A DNA stretch of 64,000 nt from SHVO01 sp964576515 (GTDB taxonomy: Bacteria; Pseudomonadota; Alphaproteobacteria; Rhodospirillales; Rhodospirillaceae). Location of the stretch: contig CAZNUW010000010.1 in assembly GCA_964576515.1 (NCBI GenBank), positions 75,956-139,955 of the forward strand. Direction: 5' to 3'. How positions within the stretch are numbered: position 1 is the first letter of the stretch; every line of letters begins with the position of its first letter. Made by a program: the position numbers and the translations under genes. Of this stretch, positions 8,440-18,668 are shown piece after piece. The notes below the pieces were generated by a model, which ran no database searches, was not told the origin of the DNA, and saw nothing but the letters and a program-made list of their open reading frames with translations.

Positions 8440-10626
8440 ATGAACACGCACATCTTTGCCGCTCTGCCGGTTGAAACGTCCGGTTCGGAACCCAGCCGCC
8501 GATCGGTGCTCGGCGCCGGCGCGGCCGGTCTTTTATTGGCGTTCGTCTGGACGCCGGGCGGTTCGCGCGCGGCGCGCGCCGCGGCGGACCCGGTGCTTGC
8601 GCCGAACGCCTTTGTGCGCGTTGCGCCCGACAACACCGTCACCGTGATCATCAAGCATCTCGAAATGGGTCAGGGCGTTTACACAGGCCTTGCCGCCATC
8701 GTCGCGGAAGAACTCGACGCCGATTGGGCGCAGATGCGCGCCGAGCATGCGCCCGCCGACGCGGCGCTCTACGCCAATCTTGCGTTCGGCAAGATCCAGG
8801 GCACCGGCGGCAGCACGGCGGTCGCGAATTCGTGGGAACAATTACGCAAGGCCGGCGCCACCGCGCGCGCGATGCTTGTTTCGGCCGCCGCGCAAATGTG
8901 GAACGCGCCCGTTGCCGAGATCACGGTCAGCAAGGGCGTCGTCAGCCATGCGACCTCCGGCAGAACGGCGACTTTCGGTGCGCTTGCCGCGCGCGCTGCG
9001 GCGCTTACGCCCCCTGCGGATGTCCCGTTGAAAGATCCGAAGACATTCACCTTGCTTGGCCGTGAACTCCCGCGCCTGGACAACACCGGCAAGACGACCG
9101 GCACGGCGACCTTCGCGCTCGACGTCGTGCAGCCCGGCCTGGTCTATGCCGCCGTCGCGCGGCCGCCGCGCTTCGGCGGTATTGTGAAAAGCGTCGACGA
9201 CAACGTGGCGAAAGCGATCAAGGGCGTCGTCGCCGTGGCTCGCATTTCCAGCGGTGTCGCGGTCGTCGCCGATTCCTTCTGGACCGCGATGAAGGCCCGG
9301 GACGCGCTGCAAATCGCGTGGGACGAGAGCAAGGCGGAGAAACGTTCGACGCCGCAGCTTTTCGCCGAATACCGTAAGATCGCCGAGAAACCCGGCGAGT
9401 CCGCCAGGCACGCCGGCGATGTCGCGGCCGCGCTGAGAACGGCGGCCAAGACCGTCGCGGCGGACTTCGAGTTCCCGTATCTCGCTCATGCGCCGATGGA
9501 GCCCCTGGATGCGGTCGCGCGCATTAATGCCGACGGCGTGGAGGTGTGGGCGGGTTGTCAGTTCCAGACTGTCGACCAGATGAACGCGGCGAAAGCCGCG
9601 GGCGTGACGCCGGACAAGGTGCGCATCCATACCGTGTTCGCGGGCGGAAGCTTCGGCCGCCGCGCCAATATCGGGTCCGACTATATCGTCGAGGCGGTCG
9701 AGATCGCGAAGGCCTTGCCGCAAGGCACGCCCGTGAAACTGATCTGGACGCGCGAGGACGATATCAAGGGCGGCCGCTATCGCCCGATGTACCTGCATAC
9801 GTTCAAAGCCGGTCTCGACGCCAAGGGCGAGATGGTCGCCTGGCAGCACCGCATCGTCGGCCAGTCGATCACCAAAGGCACGCCGTTCGGCGGACCGGGC
9901 ATCGATCCGACCTCGGTGGAAGGCGCGAACAACCTTCCCTATGCGGTCGCCAACCTGGACGTCGAACTGCACACCACGGACGTCGGCGTGCCAGTCTTGT
10001 GGTGGCGCTCGGTCGGCAGCACCCACACGGCCTACGCGACCGAAGTGTTCTTCGACATGGTCGCGCGTGAAGCGGGCAAGGACCCTCTGGAGGCGCGCCG
10101 CGCGCTTCTTAAGGATCATCCGCGTCACCGTGGCGTGCTCGACCTCGCCGCCGAGAAGGCCGGGTGGGGCAAGGCGCTTCCCGAAGGCCGCGCGCGCGGC
10201 ATCGCGGTCGCGGAATCCTTCGGCAGCTACGTCGCCCAGGTGGCCGAGATCAGCCGGACGGTGAACGGCGGCATCAAGATCGACCGCGTCGTCTGCGCGG
10301 TGGATTGCGGCGTCGCCGTCACGCCGGATGTGATCCGCGCGCAAATGGAAGGCGGGATCGGTTACGGGCTTTCGGCCATCTTGAAGGGCGAGGTCACCCT
10401 CAAGGACGGCGTGGTCGAGCAAGGCAATTTCAATAGCTACGACGTGTTGCGGATCAACGAGATGCCCAAGGTCGAGGTGCATATCGTGCCCTCCACGGCG
10501 CCGCCCACCGGCGTCGGCGAACCCGGCGTGCCGCCCATCGGCCCGGCCATCGCCAATGCCATCCTGGCCCTGACGGGCAAGGCGCCAACCAAATTGCCGC
10601 TGACGGCCTCCGGCGTGTCCGTGTAA
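8440..10626 (+). CDS. iorB: Molybdopterin-binding large subunit, IorB type, Tat-exported
   Basis: The 728-residue protein belongs to the xanthine dehydrogenase-like molybdenum hydroxylases, in the two-subunit IorAB subgroup that lacks an FAD subunit and usually donates electrons to a cytochrome. A twin-arginine signal, SRRSVLGAGAAGLLLAFVW, lies near residues 20-40, so the enzyme with its FeS partner is probably exported folded to the periplasm. The C-terminal GVGEPGVPPIGPAIANA carries the conserved active-site glutamate. Earlier in-frame codons (from 8374) lie inside iorA and were rejected in favour of the ATG at 8440. A strong terminator follows. No FAD subunit or molybdenum insertion chaperone (XdhC/CoxF type) is encoded next to it in the window. 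Confidence 0.88.
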   Translation: MNTHIFAALPVETSGSEPSRRSVLGAGAAGLLLAFVWTPGGSRAARAAADPVLAPNAFVRVAPDNTVTVIIKHLEMGQGVYTGLAAIVAEELDADWAQMRAEHAPADAALYANLAFGKIQGTGGSTAVANSWEQLRKAGATARAMLVSAAAQMWNAPVAEITVSKGVVSHATSGRTATFGALAARAAALTPPADVPLKDPKTFTLLGRELPRLDNTGKTTGTATFALDVVQPGLVYAAVARPPRFGGIVKSVDDNVAKAIKGVVAVARISSGVAVVADSFWTAMKARDALQIAWDESKAEKRSTPQLFAEYRKIAEKPGESARHAGDVAAALRTAAKTVAADFEFPYLAHAPMEPLDAVARINADGVEVWAGCQFQTVDQMNAAKAAGVTPDKVRIHTVFAGGSFGRRANIGSDYIVEAVEIAKALPQGTPVKLIWTREDDIKGGRYRPMYLHTFKAGLDAKGEMVAWQHRIVGQSITKGTPFGGPGIDPTSVEGANNLPYAVANLDVELHTTDVGVPVLWWRSVGSTHTAYATEVFFDMVAREAGKDPLEARRALLKDHPRHRGVLDLAAEKAGWGKALPEGRARGIAVAESFGSYVAQVAEISRTVNGGIKIDRVVCAVDCGVAVTPDVIRAQMEGGIGYGLSAILKGEVTLKDGVVEQGNFNSYDVLRINEMPKVEVHIVPSTAPPTGVGEPGVPPIGPAIANAILALTGKAPTKLPLTASGVSV

Positions 10627-10643
10627 CGCCAACTTCAAATCAC

Positions 10644-10678
10644 AAACGGCCGGGACATCGTTCCGGCCGTTTTGTTTT
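10644..10678 (+). terminator. Intrinsic terminator after iorB
   Basis: AAACGGCCGG at 10644-10653 pairs with 10663-10672 over a 9-base loop and is followed by TTTGTTTTAT. It separates the molybdenum hydroxylase genes from groEL. Confidence 0.85.
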
Positions 10679-10750
10679 ATAAATCAATATGTTATGAGAT
10701 ATTTTCGAAGCGATGTGGGCCGTCCCTGGGGAATTCGTCGCACAGCCCCC

Positions 10751-10779
10751 CTTGCAGGATTTTTCCCCGCATCCTAATT
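10751..10779 (+). promoter_or_regulatory. Possible heat-shock (sigma-32 type) promoter of groEL
   Basis: CTTGCA at 10751-10756 and CCTAATT at 10773-10779 are separated by 16 bases, resembling the alphaproteobacterial RpoH consensus (CTTG near -35, CYTAT near -10). It would give a leader of about 95 bases before the groEL start. No CIRCE-type inverted repeat was seen in the gap. Confidence 0.4.
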
Positions 10780-10880
10780 CGCCCGCACCGCAAGCCTCAT
10801 TCTGGGTATTGTCGGCCCCCGCATCAGTGCCTTAAGGCCGTTTCACACGGCCGCGAAAAGACAGGGAGCTCGAAGAGACT

Positions 10881-12548
<1,668 letters not shown>

Positions 12549-12571
12549 GATTTCCCGCGCGGGGAATCGCG

Positions 12572-12604
12572 AAAAGGGGCCGTCATCGACGGCCCCTTTT
12601 TTTA
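12572..12604. terminator. Bidirectional terminator between groEL and the flavin reductase gene
   Basis: AAAAGGGGCCGTC at 12572-12584 pairs with 12588-12600 and is followed by more T on the plus strand; A residues at the left end give a T run on the minus strand. It serves groEL and, by overlapping the stop codon at 12602, also the convergent gene. Confidence 0.9.
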
Positions 12605-13243
12605 TATCTTCTTACGGTCCCGCCATTGGGCCACGGTCATGCGCGGCGTCATGAAGCGGTCGCGGGTCGTCGTGTACCAGCCGGCGCCGTGCATGCGGCC
12701 CACAAGGTCGAGTTTTTCGACGTCGATATGCATCTTGTCGTCGATCAGATCGTCGCGGATATGCAGATGCACGATCTCGCCGGTGATGAGGCTGCGGTTG
12801 TGGGGCAGCGGTTGAACGCCGAACAGGCGGCATTCAAAGCCGACCGGCGATTCAGCGATGCCGGGCACGGCGATCTGCTTGGACGGCCGTTCCGTGAATC
12901 CGGCTTCCTCGAACTCGCTGACGCCTTCCGGGAGGTCCACCGCGCACGCCACCATCTGTTCGGTGATGGCGCGGCTCACGGTATTCACCACGAACTCGCG
13001 GCGCGCGAGGATGTTGCGGGCGGTATCCTTGTGCGGCGCGTCGTCGCCGCGGCGATTGCCCTCGATCCCCAGGACGAGAAGCGGTGGCGCGTTACTGAAA
13101 ACGTTGAAGAAGCTGAACGGCGCGGCGTTGGTGCGGCCCTCGGCATCCAGCGTCGATACCAGCGCGATGGGGCGCGGCATCACCGTGCTGACCAGCAATT
13201 TGTAGATTCGGTCGGGCGACAGGTCGGCGGCGGCGATATCCAT
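12602..13243 (-). CDS. Flavin reductase family protein
   Basis: The product has the FMN-binding split-barrel pattern of flavin reductase-like proteins: VSTVMPRPIALVSTLDAEGR near residues 18-37 followed by NAAPFSFFNVFSNAPPLLVL. Such proteins reduce FMN for a partner monooxygenase or act as small FMN oxidoreductases. The ATG at 13243 gives 213 residues and lies two bases after the stop of the racemase gene, so the two are co-transcribed. The longer open frame upstream overlaps that gene and is rejected. Its place beside hydantoin genes suggests a role in heterocycle or amino acid catabolism, but no partner monooxygenase is encoded here. Confidence 0.82.
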   Translation of the reverse strand: MDIAAADLSPDRIYKLLVSTVMPRPIALVSTLDAEGRTNAAPFSFFNVFSNAPPLLVLGIEGNRRGDDAPHKDTARNILARREFVVNTVSRAITEQMVACAVDLPEGVSEFEEAGFTERPSKQIAVPGIAESPVGFECRLFGVQPLPHNRSLITGEIVHLHIRDDLIDDKMHIDVEKLDLVGRMHGAGWYTTTRDRFMTPRMTVAQWRDRKKI

Positions 13244-13245
13244 CG

Positions 13246-13905
13246 CTACCAGCCAAGCCGCACGCGGCCGATGGTCATGGCGACGGCGGCTTGCGTCGGC
13301 TCGACCACCGGGAGTCCCAGCGCGTCCTGAAGCGCGCCGCGCAAGGGCGCCATACCGGCGCATCCCATGACGATGACGTCGGCGCCCTGCCGGTCGCGCA
13401 GCGTTGTGCCCACCTCGATCATGCGCGCCAGTGTTCGCGGGCGGTCGGCCAGTTCGGCCACCGTCATGCCCACCGGCAGTTCGCCCGCAAGCCGGTCCGT
13501 GACGCCCATCGCGCCCCACAGGCGCATATGCCGTTGGACCGACGCTTGCAGGATGGCGATGACGCCGAAGCGCTGGCCCAGGGTCAAGGCCGTCAACACG
13601 CCGCATTCGGCGATGCCCGCGACGGGGACCTTCAGCGCCTCGCGCATCGCGTGAAGGCCGGGATCGCTAAAACAGGCGATGACGAAGGCGTCCGCCTCCG
13701 CCTCAAGGGACTTCGCCAGGCGGATCATGGGTGCGACGACGAATTCCACGTCCGCCTGGGACTGGATACCCGGCGGCCCTTCCTTGAGGGTGAGGCAGCG
13801 GATCGCCGGGCCGCCCGTCATGCGCAACGGCGCCACGGCGGCGTCGATGCCCGCCGTCACGGTCTCGTTTGAGTTGGGATTAAGTACGATGACGCTAGAG
13901 GCCAT
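13246..13905 (-). CDS. Asp/Glu/hydantoin racemase family protein
   Basis: The 219-residue protein starts MASSVIVLNPNSNETVT, the typical start of hydantoin racemases, and has the two cysteines of cofactor-independent racemases in FVIACFSDPG and VIVMGCAGM. In hydantoin utilisation such an enzyme interconverts D- and L-5-substituted hydantoins so that a stereospecific hydantoinase can use both. It is divergent from the hydantoinase at 13959, with only 53 bases between the starts, consistent with shared control. A general aspartate or glutamate racemase remains possible. Confidence 0.85.
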   Translation of the reverse strand: MASSVIVLNPNSNETVTAGIDAAVAPLRMTGGPAIRCLTLKEGPPGIQSQADVEFVVAPMIRLAKSLEAEADAFVIACFSDPGLHAMREALKVPVAGIAECGVLTALTLGQRFGVIAILQASVQRHMRLWGAMGVTDRLAGELPVGMTVAELADRPRTLARMIEVGTTLRDRQGADVIVMGCAGMAPLRGALQDALGLPVVEPTQAAVAMTIGRVRLGW

Positions 13906-13958
13906 GGCGCTTTTTGGGGCAGTATCCGGGGCTGAAATGTCCCATATGAGTGAGGCGT

Positions 13959-15497
13959 ATGGAAGCGTTCGATCTTGTTGTTCGCGATGGGTGGGTAGCC
14001 ACGGCCAGCGACGTGTTCGAGGCCGATATCGGCGTCAAGGACGGCGTGATCGCCGCGATCGCCAAGGGGCTGCCGCGAGGTACGCGCGATATCAGCGCCT
14101 CCGCCAACTGGGTTCTCCCCGGCGGTATCGACAGCCATTGTCACGTCGAACAGCTCTCCGGCATGGGGATCATGTGCGCCGACGATTTCTATTCGGCCAC
14201 CGTCTCCGCCGCTTTCGGCGGCACCACCACCATCATCCCCTTCGCGGCCCAGCACCGCGAGATGAAAATTCCCGAGGTGCTCGCCGACTATGCGAAACGC
14301 GCGCGGGAGAAGGCCGTCATCGATTACGGCTTCCATCTCATTCTCGCCAACCCCGACGACGCCGCGCTCACGGTCGATCTGCCCGCCGCCATCCGCGAAG
14401 GCGTTACGTCCCTCAAGGTCTATATGACCTACGACAAGCTGCGACTGGAGGATCACCAGCTTCTGGACGTGCTCGCGGTCGCGGCGCGCGAACAGGCGCT
14501 TGTCATGGTGCATGCCGAGAATCACGACATGATCCGCTGGCTGGCGCAGCGTTTGCTTGCCCGTGGTCACACGCTGCCGAAGTTCCACGCGGTCGCGCAC
14601 GATCCCATCGCCGAAAGCGAGGCGACGAATCGCGCCATCGGGCTTTCGCGCTTGCTGGGTGTGCCGCTCCTGATCGTCCACGTCTCCGCGCGTGAGGCTA
14701 TCGCGACCATCAGAGGCGCGAAGGAGAAGGGCGCTGCGATCTACGCCGAAACCTGTCCGCAGTATCTGTTCCTGACCGCGAAAGACCTCGACCGCGACGG
14801 ACTCGATGGAGCCATGTATTGCTGCTCGCCGCCGCCGCGCGACGAGGATTCGCAGAACGCGGTGTGGGCGGGGCTCAAGGACGGAACCCTGCCGATTTTC
14901 TCCTCCGATCATGCGCCGTATCGGTTCGATAAGACCGGGAAGCTGCCGAAAGGCGACGCCACCACCTTCAAGGAAATGGCGAACGGGCTGCCGGGCATCG
15001 AACTCCGGATGCCGCTTCTGTTCTCCGAAGGTGTGATGAGGGGCCGGCTCTCGTTGCAGGAATTCGTGGCGCTCACCTCCACCAATCATGCCGCGATGTA
15101 CGGCCTCACCGGCCGCAAAGGCGCGATTGCGATTGGGGCGGACGCCGACTTCGCGATCTGGAATCCGAACCGCGAGGTCACCGTCACGGCCTCGATGCTC
15201 CACGACAACACCGGCTACACGCCTTATGAGGGTCGCAAGCTCAAAGGTTGGCCGGAGACCGTCGTCAGCCGTGGGCGCGTGGTGGTCGAAAACGGTGAAC
15301 TGAAGGCCGCGCGCGGCTCGGGCCAGTTTCTCAAACGCGGTGTATCCGACGCGCTCTCCAGCGCGGAAAGCCTCTCGGAAGCTGAAGCGCGGCAGTGGCT
15401 GCGCGATCTTGTTGATGTAGGAACCAAATATGAGCGGTCTGAAACGCCCCTTCGCCTTGGCCGTCGCCCAACTCGGCCCAATCTCGCTTGCCGATAG
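13959..15497 (+). CDS. Dihydropyrimidinase / D-hydantoinase
   Basis: This zinc amidohydrolase opens the ring of dihydropyrimidines or 5-substituted hydantoins to N-carbamoyl amino acids. Metal and catalytic motifs are visible: GGIDSHCHVEQ (HxH), TSLKVYMTYD (lysine expected to be carbamylated), MVHAENHDM, LIVHVSARE and FSSDHAPYR. The ATG at 13959 is chosen over the in-frame GTG at 13950 because the family starts close to the xxDLVVRDGWV segment. About 512 residues are encoded. The 3' end overlaps the carbamoylase gene by 68 bases in another frame, an unusually long overlap that implies coupling. Confidence 0.9.
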   Translation: MEAFDLVVRDGWVATASDVFEADIGVKDGVIAAIAKGLPRGTRDISASANWVLPGGIDSHCHVEQLSGMGIMCADDFYSATVSAAFGGTTTIIPFAAQHREMKIPEVLADYAKRAREKAVIDYGFHLILANPDDAALTVDLPAAIREGVTSLKVYMTYDKLRLEDHQLLDVLAVAAREQALVMVHAENHDMIRWLAQRLLARGHTLPKFHAVAHDPIAESEATNRAIGLSRLLGVPLLIVHVSAREAIATIRGAKEKGAAIYAETCPQYLFLTAKDLDRDGLDGAMYCCSPPPRDEDSQNAVWAGLKDGTLPIFSSDHAPYRFDKTGKLPKGDATTFKEMANGLPGIELRMPLLFSEGVMRGRLSLQEFVALTSTNHAAMYGLTGRKGAIAIGADADFAIWNPNREVTVTASMLHDNTGYTPYEGRKLKGWPETVVSRGRVVVENGELKAARGSGQFLKRGVSDALSSAESLSEAEARQWLRDLVDVGTKYERSETPLRLGRRPTRPNLACR

Positions 15498-16380
15498 CCG
15501 CGCCGCCGTCGTTCAACGCCTGATCGCGCTGTTGCGTGAAGCGTATTCCCGGGGCGCGAAGTTCGTGGTGTTCCCCGAACTCGCGCTCACCACGTTCTTC
15601 CCCCGGTATTGGATGACGGAGGACGAAGCGGTCGCGCGGTTCTTTGAACGCGAGATGCCCGGGCCGGAGACGAAGCCGCTGTTCGACCTCGCGGCCGAAT
15701 TCAAGATCGGCTTTTACCTGGGTTACGCCGAATTGACGCCCGATGGCCGCCGGTTCAACACCGCGATCCTCACTGACGAGAACGCGAGGATCATCGGCCG
15801 CTACCGCAAGATTCACCTGCCCGGTCATTCCCACCACATCACCACCGCGCCCTTTCAGCACCTCGAGAAGAAATTCTTCGACGTCGGCAACGAAGGCTTC
15901 AAGGTCTGGGCGACCCAGGATGTGCGCATGGGCATGTGCATTTGTAACGACCGCCGATGGTCCGAGACTTACCGCGTCATGGCCCTGCAAAGCGCCGAGA
16001 TCGTCGTGCTCGGTTACAATACCCCCAGCCAGAACATCCACTGGCCGGAGCCGGTGCACTTACGCATGTTCTCCCATCTCCTGTCGCTCCAGGGGAACGC
16101 CTACCAGAACGGCCTCTGGGTGGCCGCCGCGGCCAAGTGCGGATCGGAGGACGGATTCCACATGATCGGCGGCTCCGCCATCGTGTCGCCCACGGGTGAG
16201 ATCGTGGCCCAGGCGCAGACCGAGGCCGACGAGTTGATCTTCGCGAATATCGATCTTTCCATCGGCGAGCTCTTCCGCGAGCATGTGTTCAATTTCGCCA
16301 AGCACCGCCGGCCGGAGCATTACGGCCTGATCGTCGAACGCACCGGCGCCGGTGCGCCGCTCGGCAAGGCGCCGGAGTAG
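15430..16380 (+). CDS. N-carbamoyl-D-amino acid hydrolase (nitrilase superfamily)
   Basis: The 316-residue protein carries the nitrilase-superfamily triad: Glu in FPELALT, Lys in YRKIHLPG and Cys in MCICNDRRW, the last very close to the D-carbamoylase signature. It hydrolyses N-carbamoyl amino acids to the free amino acid, CO2 and ammonia. The preceding hydantoinase would supply the substrate. The stereospecificity is inferred from similarity to D-carbamoylases. The stop is followed by a copied 10-base unit (GCCGGAGTAG twice, 16371-16390) that leads into the ribosome binding site of the next gene. Confidence 0.88.
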   Translation: MSGLKRPFALAVAQLGPISLADSRAAVVQRLIALLREAYSRGAKFVVFPELALTTFFPRYWMTEDEAVARFFEREMPGPETKPLFDLAAEFKIGFYLGYAELTPDGRRFNTAILTDENARIIGRYRKIHLPGHSHHITTAPFQHLEKKFFDVGNEGFKVWATQDVRMGMCICNDRRWSETYRVMALQSAEIVVLGYNTPSQNIHWPEPVHLRMFSHLLSLQGNAYQNGLWVAAAAKCGSEDGFHMIGGSAIVSPTGEIVAQAQTEADELIFANIDLSIGELFREHVFNFAKHRRPEHYGLIVERTGAGAPLGKAPE

Positions 16381-16403
16381 GCCGGAGTAGGAGAGTGACA
16401 TAT

Positions 16404-17225
16404 ATGAAAAGCCTTCTCGTGACCGCGCTTGCCGTTGTGATGAGCCTGCCGGCGGCGGCCCAAACACTGAAAACAGGCGTGGACGCGACTTTTGCGCCGC
16501 ACGCCATGCGCACTCTGGGCGGCGGGCTGCAGGGCTTCAACATCGATCTCGGGAATGAACTCGCGCGCCGCCTTGGAAAGAAACTCGAGATCGAAGGAAC
16601 GGAGTTCTCGGGTCTGGTGCCGGGGCTCAACGCCAAGAAGTATGATTTTGTGCTGGCGGTGGTCACCGCGACGCCCGAACGCGCGAAAGTAATGCTGTTC
16701 ACCGAAGGCTATCTCAACACCGACTTCACCTTCCTGGAGAAGGCCTCCGCGCCCGGTCTCAAGACGCTTGAGGGTCTTAACGGTAAGACGGTCGCGGTGA
16801 ACAAGGGCTCCGCCTACGAGGCCTGGGCGCGCGACAACGCCGCCAAGTACGGCTTGAAGTTCGATGTGTACGGCAGCAACGCCGACGCCGTGCAGGCCGT
16901 CCAGGCCGGTCGCGCCGACGCCAGTCTCGCGGGCAACACGGTCGCCGGGTGGATCGCCAAACAGAACCCCGCCGTGAAACCCACCTACACCATCTCCACC
17001 GGTCTCGTGACCGCGCTGGCCTTCCGCGCCGACGATAAGGCGGGCCGCGACGCGGCCTCCATGGCGCTCAAGTGCATGAAGAAAGACGGCTTCGTGACCA
17101 AAGCCGCCGAGAAGTGGTTCGGCTTTAAACCCGGCGCGAACGACGCCGCCGTCGTGATCGCACCCGGCCATGGCGTTCCCGGACTTGAGGGCTACGATCC
17201 CGGTCCGGTTGCGTTGAAATGCTAA
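16404..17225 (+). CDS. Amino acid ABC transporter substrate-binding protein
   Basis: The precursor has a Sec signal peptide (MKSLLVTALAVVMSLPAAAQ) and is a family 3 periplasmic binding protein of about 273 residues: GLQGFNIDLGNELARRLGKK, FSGLVPGLNAKKYDFVLAVV, GKTVAVNKGSAYEAWA and the C-terminal KKDGFVTKAAEKWFG. It probably captures the amino acid, carbamoyl amino acid or hydantoin used by this cluster. ATG 16404 has AGGAG upstream; the GTG at 16395 is less likely. It is the first gene of a four-gene importer. Confidence 0.88.
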   Translation: MKSLLVTALAVVMSLPAAAQTLKTGVDATFAPHAMRTLGGGLQGFNIDLGNELARRLGKKLEIEGTEFSGLVPGLNAKKYDFVLAVVTATPERAKVMLFTEGYLNTDFTFLEKASAPGLKTLEGLNGKTVAVNKGSAYEAWARDNAAKYGLKFDVYGSNADAVQAVQAGRADASLAGNTVAGWIAKQNPAVKPTYTISTGLVTALAFRADDKAGRDAASMALKCMKKDGFVTKAAEKWFGFKPGANDAAVVIAPGHGVPGLEGYDPGPVALKC

Positions 17226-17249
17226 GCGCGGCCTAGGCGCGGTCCCCGT

Positions 17250-17996
17250 ATGACGTCCCCTCCGATCCTGGAACTCGTCGGGCTGCGCAAATCCTACGGC
17301 GCGCTGGAGGTGCTGCGCGGGGTCGACCTTCGGATCGCGCGGGGCGAGCTGGTGTGCATCCTCGGTCCGTCCGGGTCGGGCAAAAGCAGCCTGTTGCGTT
17401 GTTGCAACCGGCTTGAGGAGCCGAGCGGCGGCCAGGTGGTCGTGGATGGCGTCGAGGTCACCGCCGCCGGCGTCGACATCAACGCCGTGCGTCAGAAGAT
17501 CGGGATGGTCTTCCAGCAGTTCAATCTCTATCCGCATCTGACCGCGCTCGGGAACGTGACGCTGGCCTTGCGCAAAGTGCAGGGGAAATCGCGCGCCGAC
17601 GCAGACGCCCTGGGCCGCGCCGCCTTGGAGCGGGTCGGTTTGTCCGATAAGGCCGAGGCCCTTCCCGGGCAGTTGTCCGGCGGCCAGCAGCAGCGCGTGG
17701 GCATCGCCCGCGCCATCGTGCTCCAGCCGAAATTGATCCTGTTCGACGAACCCACCAGCGCGCTCGATCCCGAAACCGTGGGCGAGGTGTTGAAAGTCAT
17801 GGGGCAATTGCGTGAGACCGGGATGACCATGCTGGTCGTCACGCACGAGATGGGATTCGCGCGCGCCGCCGCTGACCGCGTGGTCTTCATGGATGCCGGG
17901 AATATCGTCGAGCAGGGCACGCCCGCCGAGATTTTCGGCGCGCCGAAACACGAGCGCACACGCGCGTTCCTCGCCCGCTATACCGGCGGCGCGTGA
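17250..17996 (+). CDS. Polar amino acid ABC transporter ATP-binding protein
   Basis: This 248-residue ATPase has Walker A GPSGSGKSS, a Q-loop (VFQQFNLYPHLT), the signature LSGGQQQR, Walker B LILFDEPTSALDPE and the switch histidine in VVTHEMGFAR. The closest pattern is the GlnQ/HisP group. It energises the permease pair that follows. The stop TGA overlaps the start of the next gene (ATG at 17996). Confidence 0.93.
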   Translation: MTSPPILELVGLRKSYGALEVLRGVDLRIARGELVCILGPSGSGKSSLLRCCNRLEEPSGGQVVVDGVEVTAAGVDINAVRQKIGMVFQQFNLYPHLTALGNVTLALRKVQGKSRADADALGRAALERVGLSDKAEALPGQLSGGQQQRVGIARAIVLQPKLILFDEPTSALDPETVGEVLKVMGQLRETGMTMLVVTHEMGFARAAADRVVFMDAGNIVEQGTPAEIFGAPKHERTRAFLARYTGGA

Positions 17997-18667
17997 TGGA
18001 TGACTTCCTCACGACCTTTTTCAACGCCGATGTCGCGGCGCGTTATCTACCGGACATCCTGGCGGGCACGGCGATCACCGTCGGTCTTGGCCTCGCCGTC
18101 ACGATCTCCGGTCTTGCGCTCGGGCTGGCGCTCGCGGTCCTGCGCGCCATGCGTTCCCCGTGGCTCTCCCTTCCCATCGTCGCCTTCGCCGACATCATGC
18201 GCGCGATTCCGCCGCTCGTACTCATCATCGTCTTTTTCTTCGCCTTCCCGCTCATCGGGTTCGCCATGTCGGCTTTCACCGCCACCTGGTTGTCCCTGAC
18301 CCTGGTGCTTGCCGCCTATGCCGAGGAATCCGTCTGGGGCGGCATTCTCAGCCTGCCCCGTGGACAGGCGGAAGCCGCGCGGTCCACGGGCCTGTCATGG
18401 TGGCAGACCATGACGGCGGTGATCCTGCCGCAGGCCTTCCGTGTGGCGACCGCGCCGCTCACCAACCGGGTGATCGCGGTTGCGAAGAATGTCGCGCTCG
18501 GGTCCGTGGTGGCGCTGAGCGACGTCTTGAACAACGCCCAGTCGGCGACCAGCACGGCCGGCAATCCCACGCCGCTCACGATGGCCGCCGCCGCCTACCT
18601 CATCATCTTCCTTCCGGCGATGTTCTACGCGCGCCGGCTGGAGTCCCGCATGCAATGGCGCACCTGA
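17996..18667 (+). CDS. Polar amino acid ABC transporter permease, first subunit
   Basis: A 223-residue inner-membrane protein with about five hydrophobic segments and the EAA loop EAARSTGLSWWQTMTAVILP typical of HisM/GlnP-type permeases. A GTG three bases upstream (17993) is an equally possible start. It pairs with the next gene, which begins one base after its stop codon, to form a heterodimeric channel. Confidence 0.9.
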   Translation: MDDFLTTFFNADVAARYLPDILAGTAITVGLGLAVTISGLALGLALAVLRAMRSPWLSLPIVAFADIMRAIPPLVLIIVFFFAFPLIGFAMSAFTATWLSLTLVLAAYAEESVWGGILSLPRGQAEAARSTGLSWWQTMTAVILPQAFRVATAPLTNRVIAVAKNVALGSVVALSDVLNNAQSATSTAGNPTPLTMAAAAYLIIFLPAMFYARRLESRMQWRT

Positions 18668-18668
18668 C

